Positions 9,201 through 18,522 of a DNA stretch of 54,287 nt are shown here, one piece after another (within the stretch, counting starts at the first letter, position 1; every line of letters starts with the position of its first letter). This DNA comes from Kamptonema sp. UHCC 0994. GTDB lineage: Bacteria; Cyanobacteriota; Cyanobacteriia; Cyanobacteriales; Microcoleaceae. Below the pieces are notes generated by a model. It ran no database searches, had not been told where the DNA came from, and saw only the letters and a program-made list of their open reading frames with translations. The stretch lies in NCBI RefSeq assembly GCF_029167235.1, contig NZ_JARFTR010000272.1, positions 1-54,287 on the forward strand. The letters run 5' to 3'. A program made the translations under genes and the position numbers.

Positions 9201-9608
9201 AATGTCGCGTCCCTCGATTCGCTTAAATTTTTTGTCTAATGGCAGACTGATAAAAACTATATCAAGAAAGCGATACTGTGTAATTTTAATATTATTTTAA
9301 TTTACATAAGTTTACTTTATGTTTTTGCAACATTTGAAAATATTATTTAACAATTCTTAAAATATTTTTGGGCGAATAAGTGATAGAGATGTAAGCCGAG
9401 CGGACTGTGGGGATGTGGTGGGAGTGGATGGCGATCGCCATCTGTGCCTTGGGAAAACCAGCAGCTCGATGCTGTTAACTAAGCTGGAGTAAATTCCTTT
9501 TAACAAGATTTATAATAGGATATCGAGCGACCTAGAATAACACCGAAGTTTTCCCATTATTATAAATCTTGTTCAACCTCCTGATGAGTGCGATCGCACT
9601 TGGCAAAC
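9201..9608. other. rbcL upstream region with palindromes, no gene
   Basis: This 408-bp gap carries the AT-rich rbcL promoter region (about 9240-9370). It also holds a perfect 16-bp palindrome GATGGCGATCGCCATC at 9427-9442 that includes a HIP1 octamer, and a perfect 16-bp inverted repeat at 9502-9517 and 9558-9573. I see no open reading frame and could not assign a specific RbcR or NtcA site. Confidence 0.7.
9502..9573. repeat. Perfect 16-bp inverted repeat with 40-bp spacer
   Basis: AACAAGATTTATAATA (9502-9517) is exactly complementary to TATTATAAATCTTGTT (9558-9573), separated by 40 bases. It sits between the binding-protein gene stop and the rbcL promoter region. It could be the ends of a tiny mobile element remnant or a large hairpin at the end of the upstream gene's transcript. 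Confidence 0.8.
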
Positions 9609-10985
9609 TTATGGTAGAGGGACAAATTTGTAGCCAGTGTTTCCTCCTTGTTTAACTTGTACTAAAATCGGCTTACCCGTGCGATCGCCCGTTGGCAAAA
9701 ACTTCACTTCTTCGCTTGCTCCTGCTGTTGAGAAACTTGGATTTCTGAGTGCTTGTTGCAACCCTTCCCGCGTATTACTTTGCCGCAATCCCACGATGAT
9801 AGCTTGAGTTGCGTCAAAACTCATTGCTGTTCGCCAATTTACTACTCCTCCCCACCGCTGACGGGCATATTCTGGGAAAGGACTACCGGGATTGGTTTCA
9901 GGATGCCAGGGAACAGGCAGAACAAGCCCGTTAACGTCCTTTTGACCTTCTTTTAAGGTTTGATTAGTATAGAGTGTAGTGTTAGCGTAGAGCGGCAATT
10001 TGCCTCGATTTATGTGAGCCAAAGACATGGCGCGATCGATGCGATCGACATGGGGTAATACCATCAATCCCTGTGCCCCTTTGCTGACAGCATCAGCCAG
10101 CGAATTGTTAGGATTAAAAGAGGGTGTGGAAAAGTCGCAAACAGTGGGAACAAATTTGCCTCCAGCAGCAGTAAGAGATGCCACAAACTCATCTTTAAAT
10201 GAGATGCTATCCGGTGCTTGCGAGTCAGAACAAATGGCAATATTAATTTTGCCTGTTTTCACTACATAAGTTGCTAAACGAGTAGCCATTAAGCTAATAT
10301 TAGGTACTGTCCGAAAGATGTAGCTGCCAAATCCTGAGAGATTATTTGCTTGGCTAGTCGGTGTCACCATTACCAGTTTTTCTTGCTGATAGATCGGAGC
10401 AGCTTCGAGAGAGGCATTGCTAGCATTGTGTCCAATTACTGCTAGGATACTCCCATCCTTTACTAAGGCTTTGGCAACTTCTTTGACCAACTGTGGATTA
10501 TTGTCATCGTTGACAATTTCTACTTGCAGTTGTGCGCCATTGATGCCACCATTAATATTGATTTGATCCTGAGCTTGGGCGACACCTCGGAGGATTTCTT
10601 GGGCAACATTGGGGTTGCTACCAATGGGGACGCTGACCGCAATTTTTAAGGAAGAACCATTACTTGCTCTGGCATTATTCAAATAGATAACAGTTTCCGG
10701 GTCGTTGCGATTTTGTTGCAATGAAGCCTGAAATTTTTGGATGGCTTCTTTGTAATCTCCTTTGGCAAAAGCTGTAACTCCTGCTTGCTTTTCGGCGGTT
10801 GTTTGCGATGTTAGTAATATCTGATTTCCTAAACTTAAACGATTGGCAAGCGCCCCAGATGGCTGTGAAATTTTCTGCTTGAATAAACTGGGAAGAAACT
10901 TGTATGCGCCAAAGGCAATTAAGATGAAGATAATAATAAAAAAAATGGGCGGTGGACTTGTTCTTTTGTTAGTATTTTGAGACAT
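9609..10985 (-). CDS. Periplasmic amino-acid-type binding protein with N-terminal TM and TPR
   Basis: Residues about 13-32 form a membrane anchor (IFFIIIFILIAFGAYKFL). A short TPR-like unit follows (AFAKGDYKEAIQKFQASLQQN, about 73-93). From about residue 113 the protein is a type 1 periplasmic binding fold of the LivJ/branched-chain amino acid kind (IAVSVPIGSNPNVAQEILRG, VIGHNASNASLEAAPIYQQE, MVTPTSQANNL, IFRTVP). It therefore probably senses or binds a small ligand outside the membrane. No permease or ATPase gene is adjacent, so a sensor role is as likely as transport. The coding-strand upstream AGGAA supports the ATG. Confidence 0.85.
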   Translation of the reverse strand: MSQNTNKRTSPPPIFFIIIFILIAFGAYKFLPSLFKQKISQPSGALANRLSLGNQILLTSQTTAEKQAGVTAFAKGDYKEAIQKFQASLQQNRNDPETVIYLNNARASNGSSLKIAVSVPIGSNPNVAQEILRGVAQAQDQININGGINGAQLQVEIVNDDNNPQLVKEVAKALVKDGSILAVIGHNASNASLEAAPIYQQEKLVMVTPTSQANNLSGFGSYIFRTVPNISLMATRLATYVVKTGKINIAICSDSQAPDSISFKDEFVASLTAAGGKFVPTVCDFSTPSFNPNNSLADAVSKGAQGLMVLPHVDRIDRAMSLAHINRGKLPLYANTTLYTNQTLKEGQKDVNGLVLPVPWHPETNPGSPFPEYARQRWGGVVNWRTAMSFDATQAIIVGLRQSNTREGLQQALRNPSFSTAGASEEVKFLPTGDRTGKPILVQVKQGGNTGYKFVPLP

Positions 10986-11023
10986 GATTTGTGTTCCTAA
11001 TTGTGATATTATTTGGAAGCTGA

Positions 11024-11064
11024 GCCTTCAGCTACGCATTCCCAGCCTCTAACTGGGAACGAGA
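11024..11064. repeat. Dispersed CCCAG...CTGGG hairpin repeat
   Basis: CCCAGCCTCTAACTGGGAACGAG forms a five-pair hairpin in the gap between the divergent binding-protein and kinase genes. The wording resembles small repeats common in Oscillatoriales genomes. No other role is visible. Confidence 0.45.
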
Positions 11065-11177
11065 AAACGAGAAAGCCTGTAAGGACGGGTTCGCCAATCA
11101 CATTAAACGGTGCAAATAGATTAAATCAACGATCTCACCTCTTTGACACATAATAAGGATATTCAGACCCTACAAAA

Positions 11178-12887
11178 TTGGTTGTGCCTCAGCCTATTCT
11201 TACCACCGCCCACTGCATTAACCCCGATTGCCCAAGGCCTTATCCTCAGACTTGGGGTAATAATTTTTGTCAGAGTTGCGGAGCTCCCCTGCTGCTGCTG
11301 AATCGCTATATTCCTCTACAACGCCTCGGAATTGGGGGTTTTGCAGCTATTTACACTGTCTGGGACTTGCAGAGTCAGACAGAACGAGTGCTCAAAGTCT
11401 TGCTTGAAAACTCCCCCAAAGCTTTAGAATTGTTCGAGCAAGAAGCGTGGATGTTAGCGAGTTTACGCCATCCGGGGATACCCAGAATCGAGCCGGACTG
11501 TTATTTTCACTTGGAACTCCGAATTGTCACAAATCAAGGGAATTACTCGCAACGCCGCCTCCCTTGTTTGCTGATGGAAAAAATTCACGGCGAAACTTTA
11601 CAGGATATTCTCGACGATCGCCCTCAAGGGTGTCCAGAGGCGTGGATTTTTAGTTGGTTAACTCAAGCGGTGGAGATTTTGCAGGAGTTGCACGATCGCA
11701 ATATCATTCATCGGGACATTAAACCTTCTAATTTAATGCTTAGGGAGGAAACTGGGCAATTGGTAATGATTGATTTTGGGGGGGCGAAACAGGTGGGGGT
11801 AGATGCGGCTAAGAAAGGGAGTTTGAGTTCGACTCGACTGATTTCTCCAGGTTACAGTCCGCCGGAACAAATTGTGGGGGGTGCGGTTGGGCCTGCTGCG
11901 GATTTCTATGCTTTGGGCCGGACTTGCATTCACTTGTTGACTGGTAAGTATCCGGCGGATCTGGAAGATCCTTTAACTGGGGAGTTGCGATGGCGACATA
12001 TTGCGCCTCATAGTCAGAGTTTGGCTAATTTGTTGGATGATATGGTGCGATCGCAGGCGCGGGAACGTCCGGTAAATGCGGCTCAAATTCGCGATCGCCT
12101 CGCTAAAATTTCTTTAAGCCAGAATTCGCCGACTTCGATCGTTGCTGTAGGTCAAGGCGTGCTCAATTTTTCATGGGAAGTGTTGGCGACACTAGGTGAA
12201 GGAATTGGAAGTTTAACTGTTTTCCTATTTAGTGCGATCGCGCAGACGGTAGTAGCTTCTCTGGATACTGCTTGGGAAATGGTATTAGGCGGACTTGGTG
12301 GGAGTGTAGGGGCGATCGGCGGCTTGATTTTGGCTTATTGGTCGCCTTTGGGCCCTCAGTTGGCGAGTTTGCTTAATCAGGGGTTACACGAACTCGTACC
12401 CGATCTTACCTTCAATGTCGGGGTAGAGGTTTTGCTGTTTGGATGTGCTGGCTTGGGAACTGCTTTCGGTTTGACGGATGCGGGAGGGTTTCGCCAGCGT
12501 CGTCGCTATTGGATGGCGGGTTTGACGGGAATGCTGGGCTATGGATTGGGGGGGCTGTGTTGGGCGAGTGGGATAGATGAGATGATGTTGGTAGGGGCGA
12601 TGGCGATCGCTTCTGTGACCTTGGGAATGGGTTTGCGTAGCCATCATGGGATTCATGCTTTTGTAGCCGCGATCGCACCTTTTGCTGTGTTTGCTACCTT
12701 CAAAACCTTTAATTTTTTCCCTGACAGTTTCTTGCACTTCCTTTTACTCGCTCATTCTCAACCCAATTGGTTACAATTCTGGGGTAGCATTGCCTTTTTT
12801 GGCTTAATGGGAAGTGCCATCGGATTGTGTTTGGGCGCGAGTCATTATTTGATTGTTCCTGTATTGCGATGGTTGGGATGGCGCTAG
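11178..12887 (+). CDS. Membrane Ser/Thr protein kinase with N-terminal zinc ribbon
   Basis: A zinc-ribbon-like cluster (CINPDCPRPY...FCQSCG, about residues 13-35) precedes a Hanks-type kinase domain (about 43-320). That domain has the glycine loop LGIGGFAAIY, the ATP Lys in VLKVLL, the catalytic loop HRDIKPSNLM and DFGGAK. The C-terminal third (about 345-569) has several hydrophobic segments rich in Gly and Leu, so the protein is membrane anchored. The first codon is TTG at 11178; a GTG at 11184 is an equally good start. A heptanucleotide array follows the stop. The target proteins are unknown. Confidence 0.9.
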   Translation: MVVPQPILTTAHCINPDCPRPYPQTWGNNFCQSCGAPLLLLNRYIPLQRLGIGGFAAIYTVWDLQSQTERVLKVLLENSPKALELFEQEAWMLASLRHPGIPRIEPDCYFHLELRIVTNQGNYSQRRLPCLLMEKIHGETLQDILDDRPQGCPEAWIFSWLTQAVEILQELHDRNIIHRDIKPSNLMLREETGQLVMIDFGGAKQVGVDAAKKGSLSSTRLISPGYSPPEQIVGGAVGPAADFYALGRTCIHLLTGKYPADLEDPLTGELRWRHIAPHSQSLANLLDDMVRSQARERPVNAAQIRDRLAKISLSQNSPTSIVAVGQGVLNFSWEVLATLGEGIGSLTVFLFSAIAQTVVASLDTAWEMVLGGLGGSVGAIGGLILAYWSPLGPQLASLLNQGLHELVPDLTFNVGVEVLLFGCAGLGTAFGLTDAGGFRQRRRYWMAGLTGMLGYGLGGLCWASGIDEMMLVGAMAIASVTLGMGLRSHHGIHAFVAAIAPFAVFATFKTFNFFPDSFLHFLLLAHSQPNWLQFWGSIAFFGLMGSAIGLCLGASHYLIVPVLRWLGWR

Positions 12888-12890
12888 ATT

Positions 12891-12932
12891 GTTAATTGTT
12901 AACTGTTAACTGTTAACTGTTAACTGTTAACT
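12891..12932. repeat. Heptanucleotide tandem repeat GTTAACT x5-6
   Basis: One GTTAATT and five GTTAACT units lie immediately after the kinase stop, the same unit as at 2411-2473. A short CCCTAG-type repeat (CTAGCCC) follows at about 12965-12983. Confidence 0.85.
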
Positions 12933-12999
12933 GTGATTCTATTCCCTTCTTCCCCTTCTTTCCCTAGCCCCTAGCCCCTAGTTATATTTTAGTAATTTA

Positions 13000-13776
13000 A
13001 TGCCACTCACGATTAACCAATTAATTCAATCTAAACAGCAAGGTCGTCAAATTGTAGTTTTGACAGCCTACGATTTCGCTATTGCTCAAATCCTAGATCG
13101 AGCAGGTGTTGATATCGTTTTAGTAGGCGATTCTCTGGCAATGGTAGCATTAGGCTATGAGACAACTCTGCCAGTAACTCTCGATGAAATGATCCATCAC
13201 GCGAAAGCGGTTCGTCGCGGAGTTAAGGAAGCCTTAGTTGTGGTAGATTTACCATTTTTAAGTTATCAAGAAAGTCCGCAGCAAGCAATGCACTCAGCAG
13301 GTAGAGTTTTGAAAGAAACGGGGGCGCAAGCGATAAAATTAGAGGGGGGAAATCCCGCGATCGCGCACACAGTTTCTCAGCTAACATCAGTGGGAATACC
13401 TGTGATGGGTCATGTGGGTTTAACTCCGCAGTCGGTACACCAACTGGGATATCGGAAACAGGGGAAAACGGCGGAGGCGAGTGATAAAATTTTAGGGGAA
13501 GCGATCGCACTGCAAGATGCGGGAGCTTTTGGGATAGTATTAGAGCATATTCCAGCCGATTTAGCGGCTCAAATTAGTCAAAAGTTGGCAATTCCTACTA
13601 TTGGCATTGGTGCGGGGCCTCATTGTGATGGTCAAGTTTTAGTAATTAATGATTTATTGGGGCTTTCTGTGCGATTGCCTCCGTTTGCGAAGGCTTATAC
13701 TAATTTGCGGGAAACTATTACTGAGGCCGTGCAGAATTATTCAATGGAAGTTAGAGAGGGGAAATTTCCTGAATGA
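13000..13776 (+). CDS. panB: 3-methyl-2-oxobutanoate hydroxymethyltransferase
   Basis: PanB makes ketopantoate from alpha-ketoisovalerate and methylene-tetrahydrofolate in the pantothenate/CoA pathway. The 258-residue protein has the motifs [38 protein letters not shown] (Mg-binding Asp), [16 protein letters not shown]-like (here [20 protein letters not shown]), and LEHIPADLA with the catalytic Glu, plus [16 protein letters not shown]. The length is normal for the family. No other pan gene is in the window. Confidence 0.96.
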   Translation: MPLTINQLIQSKQQGRQIVVLTAYDFAIAQILDRAGVDIVLVGDSLAMVALGYETTLPVTLDEMIHHAKAVRRGVKEALVVVDLPFLSYQESPQQAMHSAGRVLKETGAQAIKLEGGNPAIAHTVSQLTSVGIPVMGHVGLTPQSVHQLGYRKQGKTAEASDKILGEAIALQDAGAFGIVLEHIPADLAAQISQKLAIPTIGIGAGPHCDGQVLVINDLLGLSVRLPPFAKAYTNLRETITEAVQNYSMEVREGKFPE

Positions 13777-13795
13777 GGGAAAATATCCAGCAAAA

Positions 13796-13945
13796 ATATC
13801 CCGGCGATTGAAATCGCGTCTACACGAACAAAGTCCGCCTTCGCGGACTAATGAGGTTGATTAATTTTTGCAAGAACTCTGTATAATTTCAACCCGCGTA
13901 GGCGGGTTTTGTTTGTGTAGACGCGGTTTCAACCGTCGGGTCTAT
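13796..13945. repeat. Inverted pair of a dispersed REP-like repeat
   Basis: The left copy (about 13799-13850) reads GGCGATTGAAATCGCGTCTA, then ACACGAACAAAGTCCGCC and a CGCGGACT end. The complement of 13890-13940 reads almost the same (GACGGTTGAAACCGCGTCTA, then ACACAAACAAAACCCGCC and CGCGGGTT). Two diverged copies therefore face each other across about 40 bp and can fold into a long hairpin. It lies between convergent panB and clc genes and may also serve as a terminator. Confidence 0.8.
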
Positions 13946-13966
13946 TGGGCTTATCCTAATTATTAC

Positions 13967-16597
13967 CTAAGAAATTGCACTTCTTACTAAAATCACCTTA
14001 CTATTAACACCACGAGCGATCGCCTCTGGAATATTCCCATTAATTACGTGCTGCAATAATCCTTCTCGACTAGCACCAACCAAAACCACATCAAATTTAT
14101 TTGTTTCAGCTAAATTAATCACAGATTCCGCAACAGAACTTGATACAATCGGAATAGTTGTTACATTTTTCTGCAATTTACTCCGCAGAAAATCTGCTGA
14201 TTTTTCCAGTATAGATAAATCGGGACTAACTAATTTAGGATGAAAAACTTGGCAAAGTTCAATTGACGGAGAATTTCCTAAAGAAACTAAAGCTGGTAAT
14301 AGTTGCATCGCTTCTTGAGCATTTGGCCCGCCAGCAATTGGTACTAACCATTTGTGAAAAGCAGAAGGTAGCAAACAGAAAGATGAATTAATCCCATTTG
14401 ATGTAGATCTCTCACCTAATTTTACTAACATTACTTCGCAAGCAGCTTGGCGAATAATCGTATCTACCACCGTACCAAAAATTCTGCCTTGGGCTGGGGG
14501 TTCGGCGTTCCATCCCATGATCATAAAATCAATATGTTGATCTTTTATAGTTTCTAAAATTGCCCGATCGACATCATGGGCTACTCTTACCTGCGTATGT
14601 ACAGAAATATTTTCTCTAATTCCTAAATTTTCTGCTTGACGCAACAATCTACGGCTTTTGGTTGTTCTTACGGGTGTCTCAGATGGGGAGTTATGACGCG
14701 GAACAATAACGACCTGAAGACAGACTAATTCATAATCGCGATCGCGAGCAATTGTCGCAGCTATTTGTAACAATGCAAATGCTGTTTGGGGATTAGCTAA
14801 TGGTATTAACAATCGCCCCTTTCCTCCCGTCGTCGATCGCGTTTGATAAACTATATAAGATGGCTCAGAGGGAGGAATTAAAGTCGGAGTTGAGCCACTT
14901 AAATGATTAGCTTCGGCTCGAATTAGATCGCTACGAGTGATAATTCCTACTACCTTTTTATCCTCAATTACTGGTAAACGGCTAAGTTGATATCGGTTAA
15001 GCAAATAAAGGACATCTGCCAAAGAAGCTTCAGGCGTTACCGTCACTGGTTTCGTAGTCACGATTCGCCCCAGTGGAATGTTTCTATCTAGCTGGCGTTC
15101 GGTGTAAAGTGCTAGATCGGTTTGGGTAATAATTCCTACTAACTTGCCATTTTCAACAACCGGAAATCCGCGATGGTGAGAACGAGAAAAGGCTTGTATT
15201 GCTTCCTCTAATGTCATACTACTTGTTAATATTTCGACCCGACGCTGCATAACATCAAGAGCTTTCATAGAAGTAAAAAATCCCTCTTTTTGTAGCTCTT
15301 TTTCTAAATAAATACCCTTGAATTCCAACAGCCGATCGTAAATAGAGCCGGGAGAAACTTTTTCAGATACTAGATAAGAAGTCACAGAACCAATCATCAA
15401 GGGAAGTACCAGATTGAAATCAGTAGTCATTTCAAAAACAATCACAATTGCCGTGACTGGCACTCTGGCTACTGCACTAAAAAAAGTACCCATTCCTGCC
15501 AAAGCATAAGTTGTTGCTGGGCTAATTCCCAAGAGATTATGTTCGCACAAACCAATCAAATATCCCAAGGCAGATCCCAATATTAAAGTAGGCGCAAATA
15601 GACCTCCAGGCGCACCAGAACCATAAGCAACTATCGTCAGAAAAAAATAAGCTAAAAAAGCGATCGCCGCAACGTGCCAATCAGCTTTACCAGTAATTAG
15701 TATCTCCCGCAAGCCAGTATTATCCCGGAAAATATCTGGCAGTATCAATACTATTAAAGCGCAGACAAAACCAGCTAATCCTATTCGCAAGGGTAAACTG
15801 AGGTGTAACACGCGGCGATAAAAAGCTAAACTTGCTAAAATGCTTTCATTAAACAGCGAACCTAATAATCCAGCTAAAACTCCCAATACTAAGTAGAAAG
15901 GAATCTCTTGCACGGAGAAGTTTGTTGTATGAGTAACTAAATTGAGATTAATATCTAAACTTTGACCGCCTAAAACATGGGAGACAACAGCACCAATAAA
16001 AGAGGCTAAAATTGCCGTACCTAGAGTGATTCCAGATAAATCTTGCAGCAGTTCTTCAACAACAAATAATACTCCCGCAATCGGTGCATTGAAAGCAGCG
16101 GCTAAACCCGCGCCTGCGCCTGCGGCGATCAATTGGCGACGATGATCCGGTGAAGTTGGAAACCAGTGACTCAGTTGGGCGGCTAAGGCGGCTCCCATTT
16201 GTACTGTGGGCCCTTCCCTTCCTAATGCTAATCCAGAACCCAAGGCTAAAGTTCCACCCAATAACTTGAAAAAGGCAACTCGCAAATCGAGCGACATTGG
16301 CACTTTAGCTAATACTGCTTTGACTTGAGGAATGCCACTACCAGAGGTTTCTGGTGCGAAACGCTCTACAATAATTCCTGCTAGTAATCCACCGATTAAT
16401 CCTATTGCTGGTAGCGCCAGCCAAGGATGTAGTAAATGAGATGCTTGGATGCGTGCACCTCCCAGCCATCCTATAGCTTGTTTGAGTAAAACGGCTGCTA
16501 AACCGGAGACTAAACCAATCAGACAGGCTTCAAAAATAGCAAGACGTTTAGGCGACAGCAATTGATGAAAATACTTGGGAATAGCAAAATATCGCAT
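13967..16597 (-). CDS. CLC chloride/proton antiporter with CBS and USP domains
   Basis: Residues about 15-430 are a CLC channel/antiporter: GSGIPQVKAVL, GREGPTVQMGA with the gating Glu, FNAPIAGVLFVVEE with the second Glu position linked to proton coupling in bacterial antiporters, and GAPGGLFAPTLILG. A CBS pair follows (about 445-565). Two universal-stress-like domains come last (about 590-730 and 745-876; the first with GTVVDTIIRQAACEVMLVKLG). The residue set suggests Cl-/H+ exchange at the plasma membrane with nucleotide control through CBS/USP. Near residue 735 the linker SSFCLLPSAF is encoded by sequence resembling a TTCTGCC-type heptamer repeat. Confidence 0.93.
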   Translation of the reverse strand: MRYFAIPKYFHQLLSPKRLAIFEACLIGLVSGLAAVLLKQAIGWLGGARIQASHLLHPWLALPAIGLIGGLLAGIIVERFAPETSGSGIPQVKAVLAKVPMSLDLRVAFFKLLGGTLALGSGLALGREGPTVQMGAALAAQLSHWFPTSPDHRRQLIAAGAGAGLAAAFNAPIAGVLFVVEELLQDLSGITLGTAILASFIGAVVSHVLGGQSLDINLNLVTHTTNFSVQEIPFYLVLGVLAGLLGSLFNESILASLAFYRRVLHLSLPLRIGLAGFVCALIVLILPDIFRDNTGLREILITGKADWHVAAIAFLAYFFLTIVAYGSGAPGGLFAPTLILGSALGYLIGLCEHNLLGISPATTYALAGMGTFFSAVARVPVTAIVIVFEMTTDFNLVLPLMIGSVTSYLVSEKVSPGSIYDRLLEFKGIYLEKELQKEGFFTSMKALDVMQRRVEILTSSMTLEEAIQAFSRSHHRGFPVVENGKLVGIITQTDLALYTERQLDRNIPLGRIVTTKPVTVTPEASLADVLYLLNRYQLSRLPVIEDKKVVGIITRSDLIRAEANHLSGSTPTLIPPSEPSYIVYQTRSTTGGKGRLLIPLANPQTAFALLQIAATIARDRDYELVCLQVVIVPRHNSPSETPVRTTKSRRLLRQAENLGIRENISVHTQVRVAHDVDRAILETIKDQHIDFMIMGWNAEPPAQGRIFGTVVDTIIRQAACEVMLVKLGERSTSNGINSSFCLLPSAFHKWLVPIAGGPNAQEAMQLLPALVSLGNSPSIELCQVFHPKLVSPDLSILEKSADFLRSKLQKNVTTIPIVSSSVAESVINLAETNKFDVVLVGASREGLLQHVINGNIPEAIARGVNSKVILVRSAIS

Positions 16598-16761
16598 ATT
16601 ACAATTATCAATTAGTTCAGCAAAAAGCTTTTAGTCTGGAGCCAGCTTTTATTATACAGGTTAAGTGAAAGCACAGAGAATATTAAATCATCCGTTAAGA
16701 TCAATAATACAATCATAACACTTTACCCCGTCACTCCGACAAATCTGCCCCCACCCTGCGA

Positions 16762-18267
16762 TTAAGGGGCGGGTTTTGTGGATTCATCGTTTTTACGATC
16801 GGATTTTGGCGAACCCGCCCCTACCACTTTATGTTTGCGAAGAACGAAAAACCATATTAATGCCCACAGCAAAACTGGAATTAAACCAATTAATAAACTC
16901 CAAAAAACTGATTGTGTAAAAGGATGTAAGCTGCCAGCATTTTTATCCCAAGGCATTAACAAAGGTTGTTCAGGTTTTATCAACCCATAGCTAGTAGCAA
17001 CGATACCGGCGGCGGCCATTCCTCCGCCAACAACTGCAATAGTAATATTTAAGTTGCGGCTGCTAATGGTATCTTTTTCACTGCTTTTTCTATCCGTTTC
17101 TATTTGTTCAATCTCTAGCATTCCTCGGATATTAGCAATCATTTCTTGAAACAAATTCTGACCAGCAATCAAGTAATTTAAGTCAACTTCAATTTGTTTT
17201 AAATAAGTATTGGAAGCTAAATCTGAAAAACGATACCATATTTCTAAATTATCATCATCTAATTTCACAGGATCGACTTCTTTCAGTGCATTTTTAAAAT
17301 TCTCAATATTTGTTGTCGTGGTGTTATGGCACTCTCGGACAAAACGCAAAGATTTACTGTATTCAAAGCCACTTTTACGGATGTTAGCTAATAAATCTTT
17401 TAACTCTGTCAGCCGTTTTTCTAACGCTGGTTCTTTTTCGATGTCGCTGAATTTGGGAATTTGCTTTTCTAAGTCGCTGGCTTGCTTTTGTCCATCACCA
17501 TAATAGACTTTGGCTCTATAGTAAGCATATAACACTTTACGCCGATAGAAAAGCAGATTTTTGAGGGAAATATCAAACTCTGGGTTAAATGAGTCTAAGG
17601 TGTTCGGGTTTTGCTTCAGTAACACCAAAATATGACAATTTAACTCTGGGTTTAATTCGCGATTATCATATTCAAAAATCGGACTACCAAACAGTTTTCC
17701 TTGACTGATAAATTTGGGAGATGGGTTTATTTTACTATCAACTAATCCCGCAACGCAAGCATCCGCAAGAGTGCGATAATCTACAAAAATATTTGGTTCG
17801 GCATAAAGTAATATTGTTTGCCCTAAAGATGCTTTGATAGTGCTTTGTAATAAGCAACCATTAGGATTAAATGCCTTTAAGTCACGGGGATTTATGGGAG
17901 TATCTTTTTCTTGACAAGATAACGTTAATTCGACTGCATAGGTATCTTGGATTTTTTCAGCCCGAAACGCACCTTTTCGCATGAGATTTTCAGCAATAGG
18001 AATGGGAGACAAAGGGAGTTTTCGCTTTCCATCTGGTAGCAATAGCAAATTTTCCCAATTTTCGTCTTTTGGGATAGTTTTTGTTAGCTTTTCTGGGAAA
18101 TTTTGCAGTTCCTCACTTTTTAATTCTTTGCCCACTTCTTTAGCGAAATTATACCAAAATGCCTGAGCATTTTTCGCCTTGGTTTGATATCCCTCATCGA
18201 AATCAGCCCACAGGTGAAAGGCGTAGAGGGTGAGGATAGGATTTTTAACTTTGGCTTCTATTGTCAT
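16762..18267 (-). CDS. Hypothetical coiled-coil protein with two C-terminal TM helices
   Basis: The 501-residue protein has a mixed N-terminal domain (about 1-235) and a long helical stalk (about 240-400; FYRRKVLYAYYRAKVYYGDG, LEKRLTELKDLLANIRKSG). Two hydrophobic segments follow, about 409-428 (ITIAVVGGGMAAAGIVATSY) and 450-474, and then a basic tail. The stalk plus 2TM layout is reminiscent of CorA-type channels, but the GMN motif is absent. Its ATG overlaps the DUF2283 stop (TAATG), so it is translationally coupled to that gene and the CHAT protease gene. Function is unknown; a membrane effector is one possibility. Confidence 0.75.
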   Translation of the reverse strand: MTIEAKVKNPILTLYAFHLWADFDEGYQTKAKNAQAFWYNFAKEVGKELKSEELQNFPEKLTKTIPKDENWENLLLLPDGKRKLPLSPIPIAENLMRKGAFRAEKIQDTYAVELTLSCQEKDTPINPRDLKAFNPNGCLLQSTIKASLGQTILLYAEPNIFVDYRTLADACVAGLVDSKINPSPKFISQGKLFGSPIFEYDNRELNPELNCHILVLLKQNPNTLDSFNPEFDISLKNLLFYRRKVLYAYYRAKVYYGDGQKQASDLEKQIPKFSDIEKEPALEKRLTELKDLLANIRKSGFEYSKSLRFVRECHNTTTTNIENFKNALKEVDPVKLDDDNLEIWYRFSDLASNTYLKQIEVDLNYLIAGQNLFQEMIANIRGMLEIEQIETDRKSSEKDTISSRNLNITIAVVGGGMAAAGIVATSYGLIKPEQPLLMPWDKNAGSLHPFTQSVFWSLLIGLIPVLLWALIWFFVLRKHKVVGAGSPKSDRKNDESTKPAP

Positions 18268-18512
18268 TATTTTGATACCAAACTCTCAGCTTTTGGAGTC
18301 CCCACAATAGGAGAAAGTTCTACAACCACTTTTGAGAAATTATCACCCAAAACTGAAGAAGCATCGAGTATTTCTAACCCGGCTAGTTTTCCATCTGGGC
18401 CATAATTCGCAGTAATATCTTCAGACAATTCTCGGTTTTCTGCGGTTCCCGCAGCTAGGGAACGCAATTCAATATACAGCGCATCGACTTCTGCATCGTA
18501 ATAAATTTTCAT
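18267..18512 (-). CDS. DUF2283 family protein
   Basis: The 81-residue protein begins MKIYYDAEVDALYIELR and contains ITANYGPDGKLAGLEILDAS, the hallmark of DUF2283, a small family of unknown role often found beside toxin-antitoxin or accessory genes. Ten bases separate it from the CHAT gene and it overlaps the downstream gene by one base, so all three are likely one transcript. Confidence 0.88.
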   Translation of the reverse strand: MKIYYDAEVDALYIELRSLAAGTAENRELSEDITANYGPDGKLAGLEILDASSVLGDNFSKVVVELSPIVGTPKAESLVSK

Positions 18513-18522
18513 AGCTCAATTT

